Positions 1-5,691 of a stretch of 6,615 nucleotides of DNA are shown in pieces. The notes below the pieces were generated by a model. The model did no database searches. It saw only the letters and a list, made by a program, of their open reading frames with translations, and was not told the DNA's origin. Source of the DNA: Patescibacteria group bacterium UBA2100. GTDB lineage: Bacteria > Patescibacteriota > Minisyncoccia > Phycocordibacterales > UBA2100. The position numbers and the translations under genes are program-made. Every line of letters starts with the position of its first letter. The first letter of the stretch is position 1. The stretch covers positions 1 through 6,615 of the forward strand of contig DCYW01000007.1 in NCBI GenBank assembly GCA_002331185.1, written 5' to 3'.

Positions 1-337
1 TTGATGGGCGAGTGAAGGCGATGAATATACATAACTAATGTTAGAATACATGCATGAGCACAATCAGTATTCACAAATGGTAGAAAGATTTAAATTAGCA
101 TGGCTTGCAAGGGGTATTGATGCAATTGTGAGTTACTTGCGGATAATGTTAAATAGTGGGAGACATAATTACAACAGATAGGTAAGGGAAGTGAGCTGCA
201 CAAAACCTGGGAAGACATGCACCTTACATACGAACTATTTGCAGCAGACGAAACGATTGGGAAACATACCGTGAGATGGAATCTCAGTCATTCCCCAGAA
301 GTGTACTTAATATACAATTAGATAGTGTACGAGCGAA
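1..337. other. Region without a recognisable gene; short open frames only
   Basis: No recognisable protein family is visible here. Reading frame 3 is open from the window edge and stops with TAA at 36-38, which could be the last eleven codons of an upstream gene. That stop overlaps the ATG of a 47-codon frame (38-181). A further open frame in a different phase runs from 169 to a TAG at 319-321, with its first ATG at 217; its 34 residues read like a plausible protein tail (for example TYELFAADETIG). The two frames overlap at 169-181, so one decayed or frameshifted gene of about 90 codons is possible. I recognise neither part. No promoter, terminator or RNA gene is evident. Confidence 0.4.
38..181 (+). 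CDS. Possible small protein or gene fragment, 47 aa, function unknown
   Basis: This frame begins MLEYMHEHNQYSQMVERFKL and ends GRHNYNR. It is not a recognised family. A stretch around residues 17-38 (ERFKLAWLARGIDAIVSYLR) could form an amphipathic helix. Its ATG overlaps the TAA that closes the preceding frame (TAATG at 36-40), an arrangement typical of translational coupling, which is the main reason to list it. No Shine-Dalgarno sequence precedes it. The frame immediately downstream continues in another phase, so it may be the front part of a broken gene. A chance open frame is equally possible at this length. Confidence 0.22.
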   Translation: MLEYMHEHNQYSQMVERFKLAWLARGIDAIVSYLRIMLNSGRHNYNR

Positions 338-360
338 TGACCAAGGTCGAACCTTGGTCA
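338..360. repeat. Perfect inverted repeat, 10-bp arms and 3-base loop
   Basis: The arms TGACCAAGGT (338-347) and ACCTTGGTCA (351-360) are exact reverse complements around CGA. No T-run follows on either strand, so it does not look like an intrinsic terminator. It lies eight bases before a longer palindrome and 66 bases before the AbrB-like start codon, which suggests a protein-binding site or structured leader. That role is inferred from position and symmetry only. Confidence 0.8.
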
Positions 361-368
361 GTGATTGA

Positions 369-408
369 AAACATACGTATGGACGTCCGTACGTCCATAC
401 GTATGTTT
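369..408. repeat. Nested palindrome, 18-bp arms and 4-base loop; candidate operator
   Basis: The arms at 369-386 and 391-408 are perfect reverse complements around a CCGT loop. Each arm itself contains the 10-bp palindrome CATACGTATG (372-381 and 396-405), so the element is two identical symmetric sites arranged about a common centre. No T-tract follows, which argues against a terminator. It ends 18 bases before the start of an AbrB-like DNA-binding protein and just upstream of a -10-like box. It would therefore cover the -35 zone of that promoter. The simplest reading is an autoregulatory operator for the downstream gene. A mobile palindromic repeat is the alternative. Confidence 0.85.
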
Positions 409-412
409 CGTG

Positions 413-418
413 TATACT
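413..418 (+). promoter_or_regulatory. Candidate -10 box (TATACT) for the AbrB-like gene
   Basis: TATACT matches the sigma70 -10 consensus at five of six positions. The region 16-18 bases upstream lies inside the nested palindrome and shows no convincing -35 hexamer. A start about seven bases downstream would put the message within a few bases of the ATG at 427, giving a leaderless or nearly leaderless transcript. Confidence 0.4.
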
Positions 419-426
419 ATTAATGT

Positions 427-591
427 ATGAAAAAATATACGCGCAAACTCACCAGAGCATCGACACATACGTACACGGTGACAGTCCCTAAAGATATTAT
501 TAAGAAGTATAAATGGAAGGAGAAACAAAAACTTTCGATTGTAGATGAGGGAAACGGTAAGGTAGTTATTCGTGACTGGAAGCGACAATAA
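427..591 (+). CDS. AbrB/MazE/SpoVT-family DNA-binding protein, 54 aa
   Basis: This short protein begins MKKYTRKLTRASTHTYTVTV and continues with PKDIIKKYKW, then a beta-strand tail with VVIRDW. That is the swapped-hairpin AbrB pattern: a basic N-terminus, a TVTVPK strand-turn at residues 17-22, a short helix ending in Trp, then paired strands. Such proteins bind DNA as dimers and serve as transition-state regulators or antitoxins. Family members in Parcubacteria share the KKxTRKLT opening and the KWKEKQKL-like segment (from memory). At 54 residues it is a complete single domain. No toxin gene lies beside it, so a standalone regulator is more likely than an antitoxin. Two inverted repeats directly upstream are candidate binding sites. 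The start is the first ATG after the -10-like box; there is no Shine-Dalgarno sequence. Its message would end at the terminator about 120 bases downstream. Confidence 0.85.
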   Translation: MKKYTRKLTRASTHTYTVTVPKDIIKKYKWKEKQKLSIVDEGNGKVVIRDWKRQ

Positions 592-708
592 TAAATATAA
601 CAAGTAACCTATATGAGCCAGACTTGGTTATCGAGCACTACTTTACTACTAATCTTGAATCAATGACCGAGTATACGTTTGAGAAGTCATTCTTTAAGTT
701 GCGACGTA

Positions 709-740
709 ACAAAAAAGTCCACTGGCGTGGACTTTTTTGT
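709..740. terminator. Bidirectional intrinsic terminator
   Basis: A perfect 14-bp stem (709-722 with 727-740) encloses a TGGC loop. The arms carry six A's on one side and six T's on the other, so on either strand the hairpin ends in a U-run. The pairing can extend further outward with one bulged base. It sits between two converging genes, the AbrB-like gene ending at 591 and the S1 gene, whose stop codon is 17 bases away. It probably ends both transcripts. The 592-708 stretch between the AbrB-like stop and the stem shows nothing I can identify. Confidence 0.93.
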
Positions 741-757
741 GTACTCTGAGAAAAAAC

Positions 758-1903
758 TTATTCTTCTTTTGGAGCTTCTTCTGTAGTCGGTGCATCTTTA
801 AACGAGAGCGTCATTTTGTGCTCTACTGGGTCAAAGAGTGTAATAGTGAATGGGTAGAGACTACCAAGGCGAAGTTCATCGCGTAGTTGCTCGCTTCCGC
901 CAAATTCAGATACATGCACAAGCCCTGCAACACCTTCTTCTATAGAAGCGAGTGCGCCATGCTTGTTGTACTTAATGACAACAGCTTTAACCTTATCTCC
1001 TTTTTTGAATTTCTTAGATGCCGCTGTCCATGGGTCTTCGGTAAGTGCTTTAATTGAAAGTGATACTTTACTGTCTTTCACTTCTATAACCTGTACGCGC
1101 ACTTTCTCACCAACTTTGTAACGACTCTTAGGATCTTCAACAAGTGCCCAGTCCATTTCTGAAATATGAACGAGACCTTCAAGACCGTCTTCTAGTTTTA
1201 CAAATACACCAAAATCGGTTGCTCCAGTTATTTCACCGTCGTGTGCATCACCAACACGATACTTATCAACCATCTCTGCTTTTTCTTCAGCATCAATACC
1301 TTTTTCGGTAAAGATAAGTTTCTGTTCTTTAGCATCAGCGGTAATAACGTGCAGTACTAATTTTTTATCGACGAGTTGCTTAAGCTCAGCAAAGATTTTG
1401 TCTTTGTCGCCATCGGGGACTCGTGGATAGTTATCGACAGAAAGCTGTGAGGCAGGAAGGAATCCTTGGATACCTTGCCACTCAACAATAAGACCACCTT
1501 TGTTCGCATCCTTAATAGCGAGTTCAAGGGCAGTTTTGTTTTTCATCGCAGCTTCTGCTTCGCCCCATACAAGCGCTTGGCGAGCTTCACGAAGTGACAC
1601 TTCGATGTAACCATCAGGATTTTCTATACCAGAAACCTTAGCGGCAACAGTATCACCTGGGTTTACATTCTTTAAAATATCACGTGCCGAGAGATACTCT
1701 CGTCCGTAAATAATACCTGTACCAAATGGGTGCAAGTCGATATAGATACGCCCTTTGTCGATATCTACAACTGGTCCTTCTACGAGATCGCCTACTTCTG
1801 GACTTGCAGGGACTTCAGTGAGAAGTGCTGCCATTAGGGAGTCTTTTTTACTTCGAGGTTCTTGTTCGTTACTCGATTCTTCGAGCCCATCTTTTTTGCT
1901 CAT
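758..1903 (-). CDS. rpsA: Ribosomal protein S1 (bS1), four S1 domains
   Basis: The 381-residue protein contains four OB-fold S1 repeats. Their approximate positions are 36-106 (VGDLVEGPVVDI), 119-200 (more divergent, with GIQGFLPASQLS), 216-287 (YRVGDAHDGEITGATDFGVF and EGLVHISEM) and 300-370 (KKGDKVKAVV and AGLVHVSEF). Repeats 3 and 4 are closest to the RNA-binding consensus. Escherichia coli S1 has six domains and about 557 residues; four-domain forms are common elsewhere. The protein docks on the 30S subunit and helps load mRNA lacking strong Shine-Dalgarno sequences, which fits the starts seen here. The N-terminal 35 residues are charged and probably flexible; the tail is acidic (PTTEEAPKEE). 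The upstream frame stays open but has no ATG, GTG or TTG, so the ATG at 1901-1903 is the likely start. It is transcribed divergently from the MBL gene. Confidence 0.93.
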   Translation of the reverse strand: MSKKDGLEESSNEQEPRSKKDSLMAALLTEVPASPEVGDLVEGPVVDIDKGRIYIDLHPFGTGIIYGREYLSARDILKNVNPGDTVAAKVSGIENPDGYIEVSLREARQALVWGEAEAAMKNKTALELAIKDANKGGLIVEWQGIQGFLPASQLSVDNYPRVPDGDKDKIFAELKQLVDKKLVLHVITADAKEQKLIFTEKGIDAEEKAEMVDKYRVGDAHDGEITGATDFGVFVKLEDGLEGLVHISEMDWALVEDPKSRYKVGEKVRVQVIEVKDSKVSLSIKALTEDPWTAASKKFKKGDKVKAVVIKYNKHGALASIEEGVAGLVHVSEFGGSEQLRDELRLGSLYPFTITLFDPVEHKMTLSFKDAPTTEEAPKEE

Positions 1904-1994
1904 TATATAATCTGATGCACCATACGTTCTGTACCTGTGTTCGTGAGCTTGTTCATGTACAAGAGGGTTAGTACAGTGCCTTGAGTTAATAAAA

Positions 1995-2010
1995 TGCCCT
2001 TGTAAGGGCA
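1995..2010 (-). repeat. Small hairpin at the predicted 5' end of the S1 leader
   Basis: TGCCCT (1995-2000) pairs with AGGGCA (2005-2010) around a four-base loop; a seventh T-A pair would leave a two-base loop. On the S1 coding strand it is followed by TTTTATTAA, so it loosely resembles a weak terminator. If the leftward promoter below is correct, the hairpin forms at the very start of an S1 leader of about 105 bases. In that position it could stabilise the message or take part in control of S1. That role is inferred. Confidence 0.45.
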
Positions 2011-2015
2011 GCTCT

Positions 2016-2043
2016 ACTATACTCTGTGTGGCTTAAAAAGCAA
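2016..2043 (-). promoter_or_regulatory. Candidate leftward promoter for the S1 gene
   Basis: On the minus strand, TTGCTT (2043-2038) and TATAGT (2021-2016) are separated by 16 bases. The -10 box matches five of six consensus positions and the -35 box three of six. Transcription would begin near 2009, giving a long leader for S1. The -35 box touches that of the rightward promoter, so the two may compete for polymerase. Confidence 0.4.
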
Positions 2044-2061
2044 TATAATTCGTGCTATAAT
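2033..2061 (+). promoter_or_regulatory. Rightward promoter with extended -10, driving the MBL-TM-gyrA cluster
   Basis: TTAAAA (2033-2038) is followed after 17 bases by a perfect TATAAT (2056-2061). The TG at 2053-2054 makes an extended -10 (TGCTATAAT). This is the strongest promoter visible in the window. Transcription should begin near 2068, leaving a leader of about 40 bases before the ATG at 2108. It probably also drives the membrane protein and gyrA, since no terminator separates them. Confidence 0.75.
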
Positions 2062-2107
2062 GGACATGCTCCGCATTCGTTATGACGGATTTGTTTGCAT
2101 TCAATCT

Positions 2108-2740
2108 ATGATAATTACACATCACAAGGGAGAATTTATAAGAATAAGTTTTGGCGATAAAACGCTCGCCTTCAACCCAATCTCAAAGAAATCAAAGATT
2201 ACACCAACACGATTTGGTGCTGATATTGTATTTGTCACATTAAACCACCCAGACTTTAATGGTGTAGACGAGGTGACACGAAATGCAAAAGAGCCGTTTA
2301 GTGTTCGCGGAGCAGGAGAATACGAAATTCAAGGAGTATTTGTAAAAGGCTTCGACTCAACATCAGAATATAGTACCGATGCAACCATCAATACTATTTA
2401 TACCGTTCGAATGGAAGACATAAACATTCTTTTTCTCGGGGCGCTTTCAGAGAAGAAACCAAATCCTTCTATTGTTGAAGACATGGATAGCGTAGATGTG
2501 TTGTTTATTCCAATCGGCGGAAGTGGAGTGTTAGATGCATCTGAAGCACATGCTCTTGCCGTTGCCTATGAAGCAAAGGTTGTGGTCCCGATACATTACG
2601 ACGGCATAGGAGATGCTAGAGCTCTTAAAACATTCCTCAAAGAAGCAGGCGCCGAAAGTACAAAGCAAGTCGAGAAACTCACTATTAAAAAGAAAGACTT
2701 AGAAGGGAAGTCTGGCGAAGTAGTCGTCTTACAGTCATAA
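2108..2740 (+). CDS. UlaG-like metallo-beta-lactamase-fold protein with degenerate metal site
   Basis: This 210-residue protein opens with MIITHHKGEFIRISFGDKTL and then AFNPISKKS, the beta-strand start typical of short UlaG-like MBL-fold proteins. The usual SHxHxDH metal loop is replaced by NHPDFNGVD (residues 46-54), keeping only the first histidine. Later landmarks remain: a GAGEYEI strand (68-74), NILFLGALS (106-114), DVLFIPIGG (130-138), D143, and PIHYDG (161-166) with H163. The normal two-metal hydrolase site is therefore probably incomplete, and substrate and reaction are unknown. The frame can be extended to an ATG at 2060, but that codon lies inside the -10 box and cannot be transcribed from that promoter. 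The ATG at 2108 also gives the N-terminus expected for the family. There is no Shine-Dalgarno sequence. It is first of a tight three-gene cluster ending in gyrA. Confidence 0.82.
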   Translation: MIITHHKGEFIRISFGDKTLAFNPISKKSKITPTRFGADIVFVTLNHPDFNGVDEVTRNAKEPFSVRGAGEYEIQGVFVKGFDSTSEYSTDATINTIYTVRMEDINILFLGALSEKKPNPSIVEDMDSVDVLFIPIGGSGVLDASEAHALAVAYEAKVVVPIHYDGIGDARALKTFLKEAGAESTKQVEKLTIKKKDLEGKSGEVVVLQS

Positions 2741-2749
2741 TATATTTAT

Positions 2750-3139
2750 ATGCGGTTTATTGATGACATGAGGCAGCGACCAGAAGAAGAACGTCTTGCT
2801 TTTGCAGCACTAGCGGCAGGTATTGTAGCACTGGTGTTGTTCGTTTTGTGGGGAGTTACTTTTTTCCGTAGTGATAGTACCGTCGTACAAGTTGAAGTTA
2901 CAAATCAAGGCGCATCAGCAATTCAAGGTTTCCGAGAAACAACTTTAGAAACAACTTCAGAAATAACTGGAACATTTGATGAATTTTCCTTGCAGTATCA
3001 GCAGTTAAGAGATTCATTGGAAGAATCAAATACACAAGCAGGCGGAGACAGTGCTGTGAATGTGTATGTTGATGAAGATGGAAATGTCAACGTCGAGAAC
3101 ATTATTATCGATAAAAGTGAATTAGATTCTGATAACTAA
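2750..3139 (+). CDS. Small single-pass membrane protein, function unknown
   Basis: The 129-residue product has a short charged N-terminus (MRFIDDMRQRPEEER) and one hydrophobic helix at about residues 16-39, including AGIVALVLFVLWGVTFF. A polar, acidic domain of about 90 residues follows. By the positive-inside rule the N-terminus probably stays in the cytoplasm and the C-terminal part faces outward. Residues 62-95 are rich in Thr, Gln and Glu and may be helical. The end has NVYVDEDGNVNVENIIID, a repetitive strand-like pattern. No catalytic motif is visible. The RQRPEEER-then-helix start resembles small uncharacterised proteins common in Parcubacteria. It lies 9 bases after the MBL gene and 2 bases before gyrA, so all three are almost certainly co-transcribed. 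The role is unknown; the start lacks a Shine-Dalgarno sequence. Confidence 0.75.
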   Translation: MRFIDDMRQRPEEERLAFAALAAGIVALVLFVLWGVTFFRSDSTVVQVEVTNQGASAIQGFRETTLETTSEITGTFDEFSLQYQQLRDSLEESNTQAGGDSAVNVYVDEDGNVNVENIIIDKSELDSDN

Positions 3140-3141
3140 CT

Positions 3142-5652
3142 ATGGCAGCAAAGAAAAAAGTAGAAAAGAGTAACGAGGAGAATCCAAAGGAGCCAGAGTC
3201 AAATAAGGGAATTATTTCTCAAGGAATTTCTTCTGAAATGCGAGAAGCATACATTAACTATGCGATGACCGTCATTACGTCTCGTGCGCTTCCTGACGTG
3301 CGTGATGGTTTAAAGCCCGTACACCGGCGAGTGTTGTACGCGATGGATAAATTAAACTTAACTCCAGGCGGCAAGACGCGAAAATCAGCAACAGTAGTTG
3401 GTGAGGTCATTGGTAAGTACCATCCACATGGTGATACTGCCGTGTACGACTCGATGGTAAATCTGACACAGGATTTCACTATGCGATACCCGCTCGTTAT
3501 TGGGCAAGGTAACTTTGGTTCTATCGATGGAGACAACGCAGCCGCTATGCGTTATACAGAAGCAAAGACATCAAATATGGCATCTGAACTACTACGTGAT
3601 CTTGGTAAGAACACGGTAGATTACCGACCAAACTATGACAATACAGAGAAAGAGCCTGTTGTCCTTCCTGCAGCTGTACCAAACCTACTTCTGAACGGAA
3701 CACTTGGTATTGCTGTTGGTATGGCAACAAATATTCCTCCGCACAACTTCCGTGAAGTTTCAGACGCTGTTGTTCACCTCATAGACAATCCCAAGAGTAC
3801 GACTGAAGATTTGTTACAATTCATCCAAGGTCCCGATTTTCCAACAGGATGTGTGGCGTTTAACCAACAAGATATAGCACAAGCCTATGCAACAGGGCGT
3901 GGTGGTGTTGTTGTTCGAGGTGAGGCAGAAATTACTGAAACCGCCAAAGGTGGCACACAAATTATTATTACGTCTATTCCATATCGTGTGAATAAAGCAA
4001 ATCTTATTACGAAGATTGCTGAATTAGTGCAGGTCAAAAAGCTCGAAGGAATTAAAGGATTACGCGATGAATCTACAACAGACATTAGGATAGCAATTGA
4101 TCTTAAAGGGACTGCGCATCCGCAATCAGTACTTAACTACATATACAAGCATACACAGCTTGAAGAAACGTTCCATTACAATATGGTTGCTATTGTAGAT
4201 GGTGTTCCTAAGACACTTTCACTCAAACCAATGCTTGAATCGTATGTTAATCACCGAGTTGAGGTAACAACACGACGAATACAATTTGATCTTGATAAAG
4301 CGAAAGCACGTGAACACATACTGCTTGGACTTAAGAAAGCACTCGACAATATCGATAAGGTAATTGCACTCATTAAAAAAAGCAAAGATGTTCCGACAGC
4401 TCACGAGGGGTTGGTGAAGACATTTAAGTTCTCAGCGATACAGGCAACTGCTATTTTGGAAATGCGTCTGCAAAAACTTGCAAACCTTGAAAGAAAGAAA
4501 ATTGAAGAGGAGCTTGCTGAACTTAAGAAAATTATTGCTGAGCTGGAAGGACTCCTCACAAGCAAGGCGAAGTTAATGACACTCATAAAGAAAGAATTAA
4601 AGGAGGTTACTGAGCGTCTCGGTGATGAACGACGAACAAAAATAATGAAGCGAGGAACGAAGAACTTCTCTATGGAAGATGTTATTGCTGATGATGAATT
4701 TGCACTCGTGCTTACAAAGGGGGGGTACATAAAGCGAACAAATCCAAGCGAATATCGCCGTCAAAAACGTGGCGGTGTTGGTGTTATTGACATGAACACG
4801 AAAGAAGAAGATGTTGTAAAAACATTTCTTACAGCTAACGCTCATGCTGATCTCCTTTTCTTTACAGATAAGGGGAAGGTGTACCGTACGAAAATGTATG
4901 AAATACCCGAGGGAAAGCGTTCAACAAAAGGTAAGTCGATTATGAATTTTTTGCAACTTGAGCAAGATGAGAGCGTAACGTCTGTTTTACCCGTACCAAA
5001 AGACGTGAAAAAAGAGGAGCGATTGTCACTTGCTATGATTACGCGTGAAGGAACGGTGAAAAAAACAAACGCCGATCAATTTGCTGAAGTACGAAAGAGC
5101 GGACTTATTGCCATTAAGCTCAACGGAAAAGACAAACTTATTTCTGCACATTTCCTTAAGAAAGGAGACGATGTTGTTTTGGTAACCAAAAACGGACAGG
5201 CTATTCGCTTCCAAGAGAGTGACGTGCGTGAAATGGGGCGCACCGCAGCAGGAGTCCGTGGTATGAAACTCGGTAAAGACGATGAGGTTATTGGTGCTGG
5301 CGTTGTCGAAAAAGATTCTAAAGGTAAGGCACTCTTTGTATTGTCTGGAACAGGGTATGGAAAAAAGACAAAAATAAGTGAATACAAAGTACAGAAACGT
5401 TCAGGTACTGGTATTAAGACAGCACAAATTACACCAAAAACTAAAGAGATTATTGGTGCTGAGGTTATTGAAAGTACTGGAGGCGAACTTGTAGCAGTTT
5501 CAAAGAAAGGGCAAGTGATTCGTACAAGTCTCGACGAAGTGAAATTACAAGGACGACAAACACAGGGTGTCCGAATTATGAAATTGCGGGCAGGGGATTC
5601 CATTGCCTCAATGGTTACCCTTGGAGAAGAGGCTGATACAAGTGGGGAATAG
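3142..5652 (+). CDS. gyrA: DNA gyrase subunit A
   Basis: GyrA cuts and rejoins DNA in the A2B2 gyrase that supercoils the chromosome. The 836-residue protein is full length. It has a Lys/Glu-rich N-terminal extension (1-22), the winged-helix breakage-reunion region with catalytic Tyr138 in AAAMRYTEA and Arg137 before it, then the tower, a coiled coil (about 445-490), and a six-bladed C-terminal beta-pinwheel (about 518-828). The quinolone-resistance region reads KYHPHGDTAVYD. Thr99 matches E. coli Ser83 and Asp103 matches Asp87; Thr is a normal wild-type residue there in several bacteria. The GyrA box of blade 1 is QKRGGVG (541-547), with Val replacing the usual Lys/Arg at position six. A related QKRSGTG lies at 751-757. 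The full pinwheel and box-like motif favour GyrA over ParC. It starts 2 bases after the preceding stop codon. Confidence 0.95.
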   Translation: MAAKKKVEKSNEENPKEPESNKGIISQGISSEMREAYINYAMTVITSRALPDVRDGLKPVHRRVLYAMDKLNLTPGGKTRKSATVVGEVIGKYHPHGDTAVYDSMVNLTQDFTMRYPLVIGQGNFGSIDGDNAAAMRYTEAKTSNMASELLRDLGKNTVDYRPNYDNTEKEPVVLPAAVPNLLLNGTLGIAVGMATNIPPHNFREVSDAVVHLIDNPKSTTEDLLQFIQGPDFPTGCVAFNQQDIAQAYATGRGGVVVRGEAEITETAKGGTQIIITSIPYRVNKANLITKIAELVQVKKLEGIKGLRDESTTDIRIAIDLKGTAHPQSVLNYIYKHTQLEETFHYNMVAIVDGVPKTLSLKPMLESYVNHRVEVTTRRIQFDLDKAKAREHILLGLKKALDNIDKVIALIKKSKDVPTAHEGLVKTFKFSAIQATAILEMRLQKLANLERKKIEEELAELKKIIAELEGLLTSKAKLMTLIKKELKEVTERLGDERRTKIMKRGTKNFSMEDVIADDEFALVLTKGGYIKRTNPSEYRRQKRGGVGVIDMNTKEEDVVKTFLTANAHADLLFFTDKGKVYRTKMYEIPEGKRSTKGKSIMNFLQLEQDESVTSVLPVPKDVKKEERLSLAMITREGTVKKTNADQFAEVRKSGLIAIKLNGKDKLISAHFLKKGDDVVLVTKNGQAIRFQESDVREMGRTAAGVRGMKLGKDDEVIGAGVVEKDSKGKALFVLSGTGYGKKTKISEYKVQKRSGTGIKTAQITPKTKEIIGAEVIESTGGELVAVSKKGQVIRTSLDEVKLQGRQTQGVRIMKLRAGDSIASMVTLGEEADTSGE

Positions 5653-5678
5653 TCACTACGAGACCCTTTTTCGTACGT

Positions 5679-5684
5679 TATAAT
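5679..5684 (+). promoter_or_regulatory. Candidate -10 box (TATAAT) just upstream of the methyltransferase
   Basis: A perfect TATAAT lies in the 39-base gap after gyrA. No good -35 hexamer is present 15-19 bases upstream. Seven bases separate it from the ATG at 5692, so a transcript starting here would be leaderless or nearly so. Read-through from gyrA is also likely because the gap holds no convincing terminator, only five T's at 5667-5671 without a proper stem. Confidence 0.5.
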
Positions 5685-5691
5685 AGAATGC

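Noticed and set aside
427..591. Toxin-antitoxin pair
   Set aside because: AbrB-like proteins can be antitoxins, but no toxin-like frame lies immediately upstream or downstream on the same strand.
358..603. 81-codon minus-strand open frame
   Set aside because: It is antisense to the AbrB-like gene and the nested palindrome. The hydrophobic translation is the complement of a Lys-rich coding sequence, and the sense-strand protein matches a known family.
663..749. 28-codon plus-strand open frame after the AbrB-like gene (open without a start codon from 576)
   Set aside because: It runs through the terminator stem, has no upstream signal, and resembles no family.
1904..1986. Upstream in-frame extension of the S1 protein
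   Set aside because: The frame stays open for over 20 codons upstream of the ATG but contains no ATG, GTG or TTG, so translation could not begin there.
3430..3450. Quinolone-resistance mutation in GyrA (Thr at the Ser83 position)
   Set aside because: Threonine is the natural residue at this site in several bacteria and Asp87 is kept, so there is no basis for calling it acquired resistance.
5641..5671. Possible terminator after gyrA
   Set aside because: Five T's follow only 3-4 bp of possible pairing, far weaker than the terminator at 709-740. Read-through to the methyltransferase is more likely.
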